From NCBI RefSeq assembly GCF_000379105.1, contig NZ_KB900609.1, positions 5,730,763 to 5,794,762 on the forward strand: a stretch of 64,000 bases of DNA, given 5' to 3'. This document shows positions 41,883-51,332 of the stretch, piece by piece. Position 1 is the stretch's first letter. Every line of letters begins with the position of its first letter. The notes under the pieces are model-generated. The model had not been told where the DNA came from and searched no databases. It saw only the letters and a program-made list of their open reading frames with translations. Origin of the DNA: Methylobacterium sp. WSM2598. GTDB taxonomy: Bacteria; Pseudomonadota; Alphaproteobacteria; Rhizobiales; Beijerinckiaceae. A program made the position numbers and the translations under genes.

Positions 41883-42301
41883 GGGTTCCGGCGCCCCCGG
41901 GGGGAGCCGCCCGGCAGGGCAGGGGCGTGCCGCTGAGAAAGCGCCCGGACCGGGCGGCGTCCTCGCCGGGCCGCGCGGTCCCGCCGCCGTGCTCTGGGAT
42001 TTGTTTCAGTCTTCCGGCTCGCGCGCCGCAATGGAGGGCGCCACGATCGCGGCCTCTCTCATCCGGCACGCCGTCGCGGTGCCCGATCGAGTCAGCCAAT
42101 ACGGAGTGAAGACTCAGAATTGAACCATGTAGCACGACTCTTATCGCTCGATTGACGGCCGCCGCGACCTGTGTCGTTCACAGCACATTGCCTGAGCAAC
42201 GGCGCAGAGCCGCAGGATTTAACGCCTCGTTAACCATTAAAACGAATATTTGTGGCGCTCGAAGCCGGGTTCACCCGCAGCAAGGCCCCAGAAGGTGCGA
42301 C
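41883..42301. other. Regulatory intergenic region upstream of bcsS
   Basis: About 420 bases with no gene; the plus-strand frame that begins at 42152 is Arg/Thr-rich and noncoding in character before 42302. The right half is AT-richer and contains the CtrA-type box at 42219-42235 and a run (CATTAAAACGAATATTTG) that could hold the -10 region. Confidence 0.6.
42219..42235. promoter_or_regulatory. CtrA-type box upstream of bcsS
   Basis: TTAACGCCTCGTTAACC fits TTAA-N7-TTAAC perfectly and is about 68 bases before the bcsS start, the same distance as the box in front of the hybrid kinase. Both are followed by CATT. Confidence 0.65.
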
Positions 42302-43060
42302 GTGTCTGCCCATCATTTGATCAAATGCTGCATTGTTGCCCTGGTTGGGTCGATTGCCGTGCCGGAGATCGGGTTCGCGGCCGATTGGTACACGGGGGCC
42401 GAGCAGGTCGTCCCGCAGGATGACTGGATCGTTGCGGTCGATGCCGCGGCCACCGTGACCTCGAACAGCTCCGCTTTCGGCGCGGTCACGGCGACGATCG
42501 CGACGGCCTACACCCTGGTCGAGAGCGGCCCGCGGGTCCGACTCCAGAGCGTCGACGGCGTCTATTCCTACCCTGGCGCGGGCGCCGGCCGGACGGTCCA
42601 CGGGGTCCAGGCGGAGGGGTCGGCGCTCTTGGGCTACGAGTGGATCTGGCAGCAGGCCGCCGTCGCCGGCTACATCGGCTTCAATGTCCGCCACAACGAG
42701 CTCTCGATCCCGGATCCGCGCAACCCGGTGGTCGGAACCGGCGTCGGCGCGAAGGTCGCCGCCGACATCTACCTCAACCCGACGGTCGACACGCTGTTCG
42801 CGGCGAACGCCTCCTATTCCACGCTGTTCCGCGCCTACTACGCCCGCCTGCGCGCCGGATTCGCCGTCGCGGACGGCGTCTTCCTCGGCCCCGAGGGCAC
42901 GTTCCTCGGCGACCAGTTCTTCAACCAGTGGCGCGTCGGCGCGCACCTCACCGGATTCTTCGTCGGGCCGATGAAATTCTCGCTCGGTGCCGGCTACGTC
43001 TTCGATCGCATTCAGAAGAGCGGTTACTACACCAGCGTCGAAGCGCGTGCGGCGTTCTGA
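42302..43060 (+). CDS. bcsS: Cellulose biosynthesis protein BcsS (outer-membrane barrel-like)
   Basis: A 252-residue exported protein. GTG 42302 with AGAAGGTG before it is chosen, since the signal peptide (LIKCCIVALVGSIAVPEIGF to ADW) starts there. The mature part consists of alternating amphipathic strands with aromatic residues (WIVAVDAAATVTSN, LLGYEWIWQQAAVAGYIGFN, RVGAHLTGFFVGPMKFSLGA) and ends in a strand closing with Phe (SVEARAAF), typical of outer-membrane beta-barrels. This corresponds to BcsS of Methylobacterium and Rhizobiales cellulose loci. With no BcsC-type barrel in the operon, BcsS is the natural candidate for the cellulose export pore. Confidence 0.8.
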   Translation: MSAHHLIKCCIVALVGSIAVPEIGFAADWYTGAEQVVPQDDWIVAVDAAATVTSNSSAFGAVTATIATAYTLVESGPRVRLQSVDGVYSYPGAGAGRTVHGVQAEGSALLGYEWIWQQAAVAGYIGFNVRHNELSIPDPRNPVVGTGVGAKVAADIYLNPTVDTLFAANASYSTLFRAYYARLRAGFAVADGVFLGPEGTFLGDQFFNQWRVGAHLTGFFVGPMKFSLGAGYVFDRIQKSGYYTSVEARAAF

Positions 43061-43192
43061 TTTAACCGTTCATTGGAGACGTTTATCAACAGCCGCGATG
43101 CCGATCGAGAGTGGACTGAAATTGGTCAGACTTTGGCTCGTATATTGCTGTGAAATGCAGCACCGAGTCGGTGTCTTGTTTTCACACAGGAG

Positions 43193-45637
43193 ATGAGAGT
43201 CGTGCCTGTCATTCTCGCGCGAGCGCTCTGGCTGACCAGCGCGATGGCCGTCCTCGCGCTCCTGGTTCAGCCCGTCGGGACGCAGGTCCAGCTCGAGATG
43301 AGCCTCGGCGCGATGGGCCTGATGGGCCTGATCTGGCTGTTCCTGCGCGGGCGCGTGGCCCGGTCGGTCTTCCTGGCGATCGGCAGTTTGGTGGTGCTGC
43401 GCTACCTCTACTGGCGCGTCTCCAGCACGCTGCCGCCCGTGAGCGACGTGCCCGGCTTCGTCTGCGGCATGATCCTGCTCGTGGCGGAACTCTACTGCTT
43501 CTACATCCTGATGATCAGCCTCGTCGTGAACGCCGACCCGATCGCGCGCGCGACGCCCGACGCCGCGGACGACGACGCCCTGCCGACCGTCGACGTGTTC
43601 GTGCCGAGCTACAACGAGGACAGCGACGTCCTGGCGACCACGCTCGCGGCCGCCAAGTCCCTGGACTACCCCGCCCACAAGCTCACCGTGTGGCTCCTCG
43701 ACGACGGCGGGACGGAGCAGAAATGCTCCGATCCGAACCGCGCCAAGGCCGTCGAGGCCCGCACCCGCCGCTCGGTGCTCCAGAAGCTGTGCGCGGAACT
43801 CGGCGTCAACTACCTGACCCGGCGCCGCAACCTCCACGCCAAGGCCGGCAACCTCAACAACGGGTTCCAGCACTCGCAGGGCGAGATCGTCGTCGTGCTC
43901 GACGCGGACCACGTCCCGTTCCGCTCCTTCCTGCGCGACACGATCGGGCATTTCGCGCAGGACCCGAAGCTGTTCCTCGTGCAGACGCCGCACGCCTTCC
44001 TCAACCCGGACCCGATCGAGCGCAACCTCGGCACCTTCGACCGCATGCCCTCGGAGAACGAGATGTTCTACGCCGAGACCCAGCGCGGCCTCGACAAGTG
44101 GAACGGCTCCTTCTTCTGCGGCTCGGCCGCGCTGCTGCGCCGCCGGGCGCTCGAGGAGGCGGGCGGCTTCTCCGGCATCACCATCACGGAGGATTGCGAG
44201 ACCGCATTCGAGCTGCATTCCCGCGGCTGGACCAGCGTCTACGTCGACAAGACCCTGATCGCCGGCCTGCAGCCCGACACGCTGACCTCCTTCATCGGTC
44301 AGAGGTCGCGCTGGTGCCAGGGCATGCTGCAGATCCTGCTGCTGAAGAACCCGCTGCTCAAGCGCGGCCCGACGCCGATCCAGCGGCTCTGCTACCTGTC
44401 GAGCATGACTTTCTGGTTCTTTCCGGTGCCGCGATTGATCTTCATGGTCGCGCCCCTGCTTTACATCTTCCTGGACCTGAAGATCGTGGTGGCCAACGTC
44501 GATGAAGCGATCGCCTACACCGCGACCTACATTGCCGTGAACCTGATGATGCAGAATTACCTCTACGGGCGCCTGCGCTGGCCTTTCGTCTCGGAGCTCT
44601 ACGAGTACGTCCAGGGATTGTTCCTGATCAAGGCGACCGCGTCCGTCATCCTGTCGCCGCGCAAGCCGCACTTCAACGTCACGGCCAAGAACGTGACGCT
44701 CGACCGCGACCAGCTCTCGCCGCTGGCGATGCCCTTCCTGGCGGTGTTCCTGGTCCTGCTGCTCGGGGCGGGCGTGGCCACCTACCGCTACCTGTACGAG
44801 CCCGGCATCACGAACCTGATGCTCGTCGTCGGCCTGTGGAACCTGTTCAACCTGATCACCGCGGGGGCGGCGCTCGGGGCGGCGGCGGAGCGCCGGCAGA
44901 CCGAGACGACGCCCTCCCTCGCGGTCGAGCGCCCGGCGGTGCTGACGCTGAACGGCCTCGCCATCGACGTCGCGGTCGAGCGGATCTCCCGCGAGCGCGC
45001 GCGGGTCCGCATGGACGCGATCGTGCCGATGCGGCGCGACGGCGACGCGAGCGTGGGGACGCTCGGGGTCGCGCCCCGGGCCGACCTGCCCGAGGCCACG
45101 GCCCGGGCCGCCATCACGGCCCGGGTGGTCGGGGTCGCGCTCGCGGGCGAGGAATCGGTCTGCGACCTCGTCTTCGAGGACATGACGCCCTGCGCCTACC
45201 TCGTCCTCGCGGACCTGATGTACGGCGACGCGGAGGCGATGCGGCGCTTCCAGCAGCGCCGGCGCGGGCACAAGAACCTGCTCGCCGGCAGCCTGCAATT
45301 CGTCGCCTGGGGGATCGCCGGCCCGTGCCGGGCCCTGTCCTACTTCCTGTCGGACCTCGCGGCGCGGGACGCGCGCAAGGACCCGGCCGAGGTGCCGGTC
45401 CCGCAGACGGTCCGCATGCATCGGCGCCTGGCCGAGACGCCGCGGCGCAGCTTCGTGGAACCCGCGAGGCCGCGCCCGGCCGCGCCCGAGGCGCAGCCGC
45501 CGGTGCCCGCCAACCCGGTCGACGCCACGCCGGCCTGGCTGCGCATGATGCTGGAGGCGGAGAACGCGACGCTCGCCCAGAACCGCGGCCGGCGCCGCTC
45601 CGACCTCGACCCCTCCTCGCAGCCGAGCCTCGGCTGA
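43193..45637 (+). CDS. bcsA: Cellulose synthase catalytic subunit BcsA
   Basis: An 814-residue processive family-2 glycosyltransferase that polymerises UDP-glucose to cellulose at the inner membrane. Catalytic motifs are intact: DDGGTEQK (Asp170-171), DADHVPF (237-239), TED (332-334) and QRSRWCQG (QxxRW, 370-374). The gating loop FNVTAK is present. The C-terminal PilZ domain is degenerate: where RxxxR is expected there is ERRQTETT (567-572), lacking the second Arg, and DxSxxG reads RISRER (597-602). Binding of cyclic-di-GMP is therefore doubtful. ATG 43193 directly abuts AGGAG; GTG 43202 has better spacing and may be the true start. A 120-residue Pro/Arg tail ends the protein. Confidence 0.95.
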   Translation: MRVVPVILARALWLTSAMAVLALLVQPVGTQVQLEMSLGAMGLMGLIWLFLRGRVARSVFLAIGSLVVLRYLYWRVSSTLPPVSDVPGFVCGMILLVAELYCFYILMISLVVNADPIARATPDAADDDALPTVDVFVPSYNEDSDVLATTLAAAKSLDYPAHKLTVWLLDDGGTEQKCSDPNRAKAVEARTRRSVLQKLCAELGVNYLTRRRNLHAKAGNLNNGFQHSQGEIVVVLDADHVPFRSFLRDTIGHFAQDPKLFLVQTPHAFLNPDPIERNLGTFDRMPSENEMFYAETQRGLDKWNGSFFCGSAALLRRRALEEAGGFSGITITEDCETAFELHSRGWTSVYVDKTLIAGLQPDTLTSFIGQRSRWCQGMLQILLLKNPLLKRGPTPIQRLCYLSSMTFWFFPVPRLIFMVAPLLYIFLDLKIVVANVDEAIAYTATYIAVNLMMQNYLYGRLRWPFVSELYEYVQGLFLIKATASVILSPRKPHFNVTAKNVTLDRDQLSPLAMPFLAVFLVLLLGAGVATYRYLYEPGITNLMLVVGLWNLFNLITAGAALGAAAERRQTETTPSLAVERPAVLTLNGLAIDVAVERISRERARVRMDAIVPMRRDGDASVGTLGVAPRADLPEATARAAITARVVGVALAGEESVCDLVFEDMTPCAYLVLADLMYGDAEAMRRFQQRRRGHKNLLAGSLQFVAWGIAGPCRALSYFLSDLAARDARKDPAEVPVPQTVRMHRRLAETPRRSFVEPARPRPAAPEAQPPVPANPVDATPAWLRMMLEAENATLAQNRGRRRSDLDPSSQPSLG

Positions 45638-45644
45638 GGCCGCC

Positions 45645-48221
45645 ATGACCGCCCAACCCCGCCTTCCCGACCTCCTGCCGATCCCCGCCGCCCCGGTCGG
45701 CGCCGCCCTGCGCCGGATCGCCGGCACCTCGCTCATCGGCCTCGCCCTGCTCCTGCCCCAGGGCGCCGGCGCCCAGAGCTTCCTCGGACGCGGCGCCCCC
45801 CAGGTGCTGGCCGTCCCGGACGCGGCCGGCGCGGCGCCCGGCCGCCCGGCCGAGGCCGCGCCCGCCCCCGAGGGCGCCGCGGTGCCGGCGCCCGCGCTCC
45901 TGCCGCAGCGGCCGCTCCCGGCCGGCCGGAGCGGGCTGCGCCTGAGCGGCGAGGAGAGCGGCCTGCAATGGAGCGTCTACCTGACGGAGGCCGAGGCGCG
46001 CGAGCACCTGCGCTTCCGCATCGGCTACCTGGCGGCGATCTCCGTGGTCCCGGAGACCTCCTCCCTCACCCTGTCCATCAACGACGCGGTGGTCGGCCGC
46101 ACGGCGATCCGCGCCCCGAGCGCCGTGCGGGTCGTCGAGTTCGACGTGCCGCCCGGCCTGCTCAGGCCCGGCTACAACGCCGTCGCGGTCGCGGCCGTCC
46201 AGCGCCACCGGGTCGATTGCAGCCTGCCGGCGACCTACGAGCTCTGGACCCAGGTCGACCCGTCCTGGACCGGCTTCGTGCTGCCGCCGGGCACCGGGAC
46301 CGCCCAGAGCCTGCGCGACCTCGCCGCGGTCCCGCCCGATCCGCGCGGCGTCGTCCCGATCCGGGTGATGCTCCGCAGCCGGCCGACCTTCGAGACCTTC
46401 GAGCGCATCATCGGCCTCGTGCAGCGCGTCGCGCTGGCCGGCGGCTACAGCCACGTGGCGGTCGAGTTCGGATCGGCGCAGCAGGGACCCTCGGGCCTGA
46501 ACCTCGTGGTCGCGAGTCCCGACGAGCTGCGCGAGGTCGCCAATGTCGAGGCCGGCGAGGTGGCGAGCGGCCAGCCGCTGACCGTCCTGCCGGCCCAGCC
46601 GACCCGGGCCACGACCCTGATCGTCCCGGGCACCGCCCCGGCGGATCTCGACGCCGCCGCCGAGGCGGTCACCGCCTCGGCGGCCCATGAGCCGGTCGGG
46701 AGCCCGCAGGGGTTGCGGGCGCTCGCCCTCGCGCGCGGCGCCGAGATCCGGGGCGGCGAGACGCTGCGCCTCGCCGATCTCGGCCTGCAGAACCGCGAAT
46801 TCAGCGGACGGCTGTTCCGGGCCGGCTTCGACGTGGTCCTGCCGAGCGACGTGATCGCGGCGGATTACGGCAAGGTCGTCCTGACGCTGGAGGGCGGCTA
46901 CGCCGCCGGCCTCGACCCGGAGGCGCAGGTGATCGTCGACGTCAACCGGCGCAACGCGGCGAGCGCGCCGCTGCCGCGCGCCGAGGGCGAGGTGTTCCGC
47001 GACGCGCAGATCGGCCTGCCGCTCGGGCGCTGGCGGCCCGGCCGCAACCGCGTCGACGTCACGGCGCTGCTGCCCGCCGCCTCGGACCGCGCCTGCAGCG
47101 ACGCGGAGGCGGACCGCAAGCGCTTCCTGTTCCTCGGCGAGACCAAGGTGGCCTTCCCGCGGCTGGCGCGGGCGCTGCGGCTGCCGGACCTCGCCGCGAC
47201 GGCGGGCGGCGGCGCGCCCTATCGCGATGCGCCGCGGCGGCCGCGCCTCGTCGTGCCGGCACCCGACCGGGCCTCGATGTCGGCCGCCGCCACGATCGCG
47301 GTGCGCCTCGCCCTGGCGGCGGGCCGCCCGATCGACTTCGACCTCGCCACCGAGCGCGCGGCGGAGAGGCGGGGCCCGACCGTGGTGGTCGGGCCGGTCC
47401 GCACGCTCGATCCCGACCTGCTGCGCACCGTCGGGCTCGACCCGCAGCAGGTGCAGCAGATCTGGCAGGGGCGGGCCGCGCAGGCCGGCGCCGAGATCCC
47501 GCAGCCGGCCGGCCAGGGCGGGGGCCTGAGCCTCGACCGCCTGCGCTCCGACATCCCTCCCGCCTGCGCGCTCCCGGCCGCCCCGTCGCGCAGCATCGCG
47601 GTGGCCCAGCGCGGGCGCTCCTCGGCGCGCGCGCAGGCCGCCGACCTCGCCACCTCCTGGGGCGCCTCCCTGCGCGGGGCGGGCGCGGGCGAGGACGGCC
47701 TGGCGGGGATCGGCGCGCGGCTCGGCGCCGTCCTCCAGGAGGCGGTCGCGGCGGCCTCGCGCTGGCTCGACGCGCAGGTCCGCGAGGCGGAGATCGAGGT
47801 GGATGCCCGCACCTCCCTGATCGCCGGGCAGGGCCTGATGGGGCGCGACCCCGACGCGACGCTCACGGTCTTCACGGCGCCGACCCCGGCGGCGCTGCAG
47901 GCCTCGGTGACCTGCCTGACCGCGCCGACGGTGTGGGACCGGCTCGAAGGGCGGGTGGCCGTGCTCGACGGCAATGACGGCGCGGTCCGCACCTACGCGG
48001 CGCGGCACGCGATCCTCGCCGAGACGGCGCCCCGCAGCTTCGAGAATCTCCGGCTGATCGTGGCGGGCTGGTTCTCGTCCAATCCGAACGCCTTCGCGCT
48101 GATCATCCTGGCCTCGGCGGCCGCCCTCGGCCTGTCCACCTCGGCCATGCTGCGCGGCGTCGGGCGCACCGGCACGGGGCGGCGCGGCGACCCCGACCGC
48201 GGCACCGGAGCCCCCCGATGA
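45645..48221 (+). CDS. bcsB: Cellulose synthase periplasmic subunit BcsB
   Basis: An 858-residue protein with a signal peptide (LIGLALLLPQGAGA), two alternating carbohydrate-binding/flavodoxin-like repeats in the periplasm (YLTEAEAREHLRFRIGYLAA, NAVAVAAVQRHRVDCSLPAT and later equivalents), and a C-terminal membrane anchor (AFALIILASAAALGLSTSAM) that docks on BcsA. It is about seven bases after bcsA and overlaps bcsZ by four bases. The length is normal for BcsB. Confidence 0.92.
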   Translation: MTAQPRLPDLLPIPAAPVGAALRRIAGTSLIGLALLLPQGAGAQSFLGRGAPQVLAVPDAAGAAPGRPAEAAPAPEGAAVPAPALLPQRPLPAGRSGLRLSGEESGLQWSVYLTEAEAREHLRFRIGYLAAISVVPETSSLTLSINDAVVGRTAIRAPSAVRVVEFDVPPGLLRPGYNAVAVAAVQRHRVDCSLPATYELWTQVDPSWTGFVLPPGTGTAQSLRDLAAVPPDPRGVVPIRVMLRSRPTFETFERIIGLVQRVALAGGYSHVAVEFGSAQQGPSGLNLVVASPDELREVANVEAGEVASGQPLTVLPAQPTRATTLIVPGTAPADLDAAAEAVTASAAHEPVGSPQGLRALALARGAEIRGGETLRLADLGLQNREFSGRLFRAGFDVVLPSDVIAADYGKVVLTLEGGYAAGLDPEAQVIVDVNRRNAASAPLPRAEGEVFRDAQIGLPLGRWRPGRNRVDVTALLPAASDRACSDAEADRKRFLFLGETKVAFPRLARALRLPDLAATAGGGAPYRDAPRRPRLVVPAPDRASMSAAATIAVRLALAAGRPIDFDLATERAAERRGPTVVVGPVRTLDPDLLRTVGLDPQQVQQIWQGRAAQAGAEIPQPAGQGGGLSLDRLRSDIPPACALPAAPSRSIAVAQRGRSSARAQAADLATSWGASLRGAGAGEDGLAGIGARLGAVLQEAVAAASRWLDAQVREAEIEVDARTSLIAGQGLMGRDPDATLTVFTAPTPAALQASVTCLTAPTVWDRLEGRVAVLDGNDGAVRTYAARHAILAETAPRSFENLRLIVAGWFSSNPNAFALIILASAAALGLSTSAMLRGVGRTGTGRRGDPDRGTGAPR

Positions 48222-49399
48222 GATCCTTCCTGCGCCTCGCGGCGACGATCCTGATCCTGGGCAGCGCCGCGCTGGGCGGTGCCCGGCCCGGCCTCGCCCA
48301 GCAGCCGGGCGCCGCCGAGCCGCCGCCCCGCGCGCGCGACGCCAAGAACCGTGATGGCGAGAGCCGGACTGGCGAGAACCGGACTGGCGAGCCGGCGTCG
48401 CTCCACAACGCCCTCGGCAACGGGGCGGCGTGGCGCGCCTACAAGGCGCGCTTCGTCACCGACCAGGGCCGCGTCGTCGACACGGCCAACGGCCGCATCA
48501 GCCACAGCGAGGGGCAGGGCTACGGCATGCTGCTCGCCGTCGCGGCCGGGGACCGCGACGCCTTCCAGCGGATCTGGGACTGGACCCGCGCCAACCTCAT
48601 GGTCCGGGACGATTCCCTGCTGGCTTGGCGCTGGGAGCCGGACAAGCGCCCGGGCGTCGCCGACATGAACAACGCCACCGACGGCGACCTCCTGGTGGCC
48701 TGGGCCCTCATCGAGGCCGCGGACGCCTGGCAGGACGAGGGCTACCGCCTCGCGGCACGGCGCATCGCCGTCGATATCGGCCGCCGCACGGTGCTGTTCC
48801 GCTCCGAGGGCGCGGCCCTGCTCCTGCCGGGCATGGCCGGGTTCTCGGCCGAGGACCGGGCGGACGGGCCGGTGATCAACCTGTCCTACTGGATCTTCCC
48901 CGCCCTGGCGCGCCTGCCCGCGGTGGCGCCCGAATTCGACTGGGCCCGGCTCAGCGCGGCCGGCCTCGACCTCGCGCTGCGGGCGCGGTTCGGGGAGGCG
49001 GCGCTGCCGGTCGAGTGGACCTCGCTGCGCGGGGGCGAGCCGAAAGCGGCGGCCGGCTTCCCCCCGGTCTTCTCCTACAACGCGGTCCGGGTGCCGCTCT
49101 ACCTCGCCATGGCGGGCATCGCGGAGCGCCGCTACTACGCCCCCTTCGTGAAGGCCTGGGCCGAGGTCGGCGCCTCGGGCCTGCCGGTGGTCGACACCGC
49201 GAGCAACGACGTCGTCGGGCGGATGCAGGAGCCCGGCTACCTCGCGGTCGCGGCCCTCACCGCCTGCGCGGCCGGCACGGCCTCGCTGCCGCCCGCCCTT
49301 CCCGACCCGACCTCGCCGCAGAACTACTACCCGGCGACGCTCCAGCTCCTGGCCCTCGCCGCCGTCAACATGAGGTACGCGTCATGCCTTGGGCGCTGA
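48218..49399 (+). CDS. bcsZ: Periplasmic cellulase BcsZ (GH8)
   Basis: A 393-residue exported endoglucanase of family GH8. A signal peptide to about residue 27 is followed by a linker with an imperfect 15-base tandem repeat coding for GESRTGENRTGE. Catalytic Glu98 is in HSEGQGYGM, and catalytic Asp155 in NNATDGDLLVAWAL. NLSYWIFPAL and FSYNAVRVPLYLA line the substrate cleft. BcsZ trims cellulose during synthesis. It is coupled by ATGA to bcsB and overlaps the next gene by 16 bases. Confidence 0.93.
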   Translation: MRSFLRLAATILILGSAALGGARPGLAQQPGAAEPPPRARDAKNRDGESRTGENRTGEPASLHNALGNGAAWRAYKARFVTDQGRVVDTANGRISHSEGQGYGMLLAVAAGDRDAFQRIWDWTRANLMVRDDSLLAWRWEPDKRPGVADMNNATDGDLLVAWALIEAADAWQDEGYRLAARRIAVDIGRRTVLFRSEGAALLLPGMAGFSAEDRADGPVINLSYWIFPALARLPAVAPEFDWARLSAAGLDLALRARFGEAALPVEWTSLRGGEPKAAAGFPPVFSYNAVRVPLYLAMAGIAERRYYAPFVKAWAEVGASGLPVVDTASNDVVGRMQEPGYLAVAALTACAAGTASLPPALPDPTSPQNYYPATLQLLALAAVNMRYASCLGR

Positions 49400-51312
49400 G
49401 TTCCGGAGCGCCGTCGCGACGGGCCGCGATGCTCGCGGCGCTCCTCGCCGCGGGCGGGGGCGCCGCGCGGGCGGAGGCTCCGACTGCCCCGGTCGGGGTG
49501 ATCCAGCTCGACGAGCGGCGCGCGCCCGTGATCCTCGGCAGGGACGGCGCGCCGGCCGAGGATGCCGAGATCGTCGACGAGAGCGCGCTGCGCTTCTACG
49601 CCGCCCAGCGCCAATCCGACCGGGTCCAGGCCGAGATCGCCCGCCTGCGCCGCCGCTACCCGAACTGGAAGGTTCCGGCGGACCTCGATTCCATCCGCCC
49701 GAGCCCGCCCGAGGAGGCCCCGATGTGGGACCTGTTCACGGCCGGCCGGTTCAACGACCTGCGCGCCGCGATCGCGGCCCGCCAGGCGAGCGATCCCGGC
49801 TGGCAGCCCTCGGACGACCTCGCCCGCAAGCTCAACCGCGGCACGCTGCGCAGCGAGGTCAAGGCCGCGGCCCGCGAGGGCGCCTGGCCGGAGGTGATCG
49901 CCCGGGTCCGGGCGGTGCCGGAGGCGATGCGCGACCTCGACATCGACATCGCCTGGTTCGTCGCGGAAGCCTACGCCCGCGGCGGCGATCCCGGCCAGGC
50001 CGCGAGCCTCTACCGGGGCATCCTGGCGGGGCAGAAGGAATCCGCCCTGCGCCTCGCGACGATCCAGAAGGCGATGGCGACCCTGCCGATCGGCCAGGTC
50101 GAGCCGCTCCTCGCCCTCGGTCAGCCGGCCGCGGACGGGAGCAACGAGTTCGCGGCGCTGCGCCTCGACGTGACCCGCGCCCGCATCGCCGCCATCCTGC
50201 ACGACGAGCCGGTGGGCCGGATCGATCCGGCCGACCTCGCCGCCCTGAGCGACCACGTGCGCAAGCTCGGCGAGCCGGACCAGTTCAGCCTGCTCGGCTG
50301 GTACGCCTACAAGCGGCGGCAATTCCGCGAGGCGCTGGACTGGTTCAAGGGCGCGATCGCCCGCGGGGGCAGGGCCACCGTCGCGACCGGGCTCGCCCTC
50401 TCGCTGCGCGAGGTCGGGCAGGAGCGCGACGCCGAGGAGGTCGCCTTCGCGTGGCGCGAGGGATCGGTCACCAACACGGCCCTCTACATGGACCTGCTGG
50501 AGCGCCGTCTCACCCAGTCCCCGGTGGCACCCCTGGAGGCGCCGCGCCTGGACCGCTTCGCCAAGCTCGTCCTCGCGACCGGCTCGGGCGAGGGCGCCCA
50601 GGCGCTCGGCTGGTACGCCTACAATGCCTGCCAGTTCGACGCCGCCGCGGAGTGGTTCGAGCGGGCGAGCGCCTGGAAGCCCCGCGAGGCCGCGATCCTC
50701 GGCTACGCCCTCTCGCTGGCCCGGCAGAAGCGCCACCGCGAGTTCCTGGAAATCGTGAACCGCTACGACGGGCTGTTCCCGAAGGTGGTCGGGCTCCTGT
50801 TCACGGCGCAGGACGAGGGCGCCGATCCGGGCCCCTGCGCGCCCCCCCGCTCGGGCCCCGCGCCCCAGCGCGCGGCCCTGACCCGGCCGGCCGCGCCCCG
50901 CGTGCCGAAGCCGACCGCGGCCGCCCCCGAGACGGTCCTGCCCGTCCGCCGCGGCGAGTTCCCCCAGGCGGTCGCGCCGGAGAACCCGTTGCGCTTCACC
51001 GCCCAGCCCGCGGGCGAGAAGGGCGGCGAGCGGGACGCCCTGCGCGACCTCCGCGCGGGGCCGCCGCCGCTGGTGGCCCGCCGGGTCCCCGGGGTCGGGC
51101 CGATGCCCTACGAGCGCTACGGCTACGCCCTGCTGCCGAGCTGGAACGGCTCGGACCGGGCGAGCCCGCAGGACGGCCTGCCGCCCCCCGCGGTCGGAAC
51201 CATCGCGCAGGCCGAGGGAGCCGCCGCCCCGGCCGGCCCCGCCCGCCCCACCCAGACCCGCGACGGAGATCGCTTCGGCCTCTTCGACGCGCCGCCCGCC
51301 GCGATGCGGTGA
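49384..51312 (+). CDS. Periplasmic TPR protein of the cellulose operon (BcsC/BcsK N-part-like)
   Basis: A 642-residue exported helical-repeat protein, overlapping bcsZ. After the signal peptide (MLAALLAAGGGAARAEA) residues 60-450 form TPR-like helical pairs (GWYAYKRRQFREALDWFKGA, GWYAYNACQFDAAAEWFERA, GLALSLREVGQERDAEEVAF). The last 200 residues are Pro/Ala-rich without structure, and no beta-barrel follows. In classical operons BcsC (over 1100 residues) joins such TPRs to an outer-membrane barrel; here the barrel appears to be supplied separately by BcsS. It probably guides the glucan through the periplasm. Confidence 0.8.
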   Translation: MPWALSSGAPSRRAAMLAALLAAGGGAARAEAPTAPVGVIQLDERRAPVILGRDGAPAEDAEIVDESALRFYAAQRQSDRVQAEIARLRRRYPNWKVPADLDSIRPSPPEEAPMWDLFTAGRFNDLRAAIAARQASDPGWQPSDDLARKLNRGTLRSEVKAAAREGAWPEVIARVRAVPEAMRDLDIDIAWFVAEAYARGGDPGQAASLYRGILAGQKESALRLATIQKAMATLPIGQVEPLLALGQPAADGSNEFAALRLDVTRARIAAILHDEPVGRIDPADLAALSDHVRKLGEPDQFSLLGWYAYKRRQFREALDWFKGAIARGGRATVATGLALSLREVGQERDAEEVAFAWREGSVTNTALYMDLLERRLTQSPVAPLEAPRLDRFAKLVLATGSGEGAQALGWYAYNACQFDAAAEWFERASAWKPREAAILGYALSLARQKRHREFLEIVNRYDGLFPKVVGLLFTAQDEGADPGPCAPPRSGPAPQRAALTRPAAPRVPKPTAAAPETVLPVRRGEFPQAVAPENPLRFTAQPAGEKGGERDALRDLRAGPPPLVARRVPGVGPMPYERYGYALLPSWNGSDRASPQDGLPPPAVGTIAQAEGAAAPAGPARPTQTRDGDRFGLFDAPPAAMR

Positions 51313-51332
51313 GCGCAGCTTCCGGATCGCCC

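Noticed and set aside
42152..42301. Upstream extension of bcsS starting at 42152
   Set aside because: The 50 extra residues precede a clear signal peptide, and the region contains the CtrA-type box, so it is regulatory rather than coding.
43070..48008. Long minus-strand frames opposite bcsA and bcsB
   Set aside because: They overlap confidently identified plus-strand genes completely and read as antisense low-complexity sequence.
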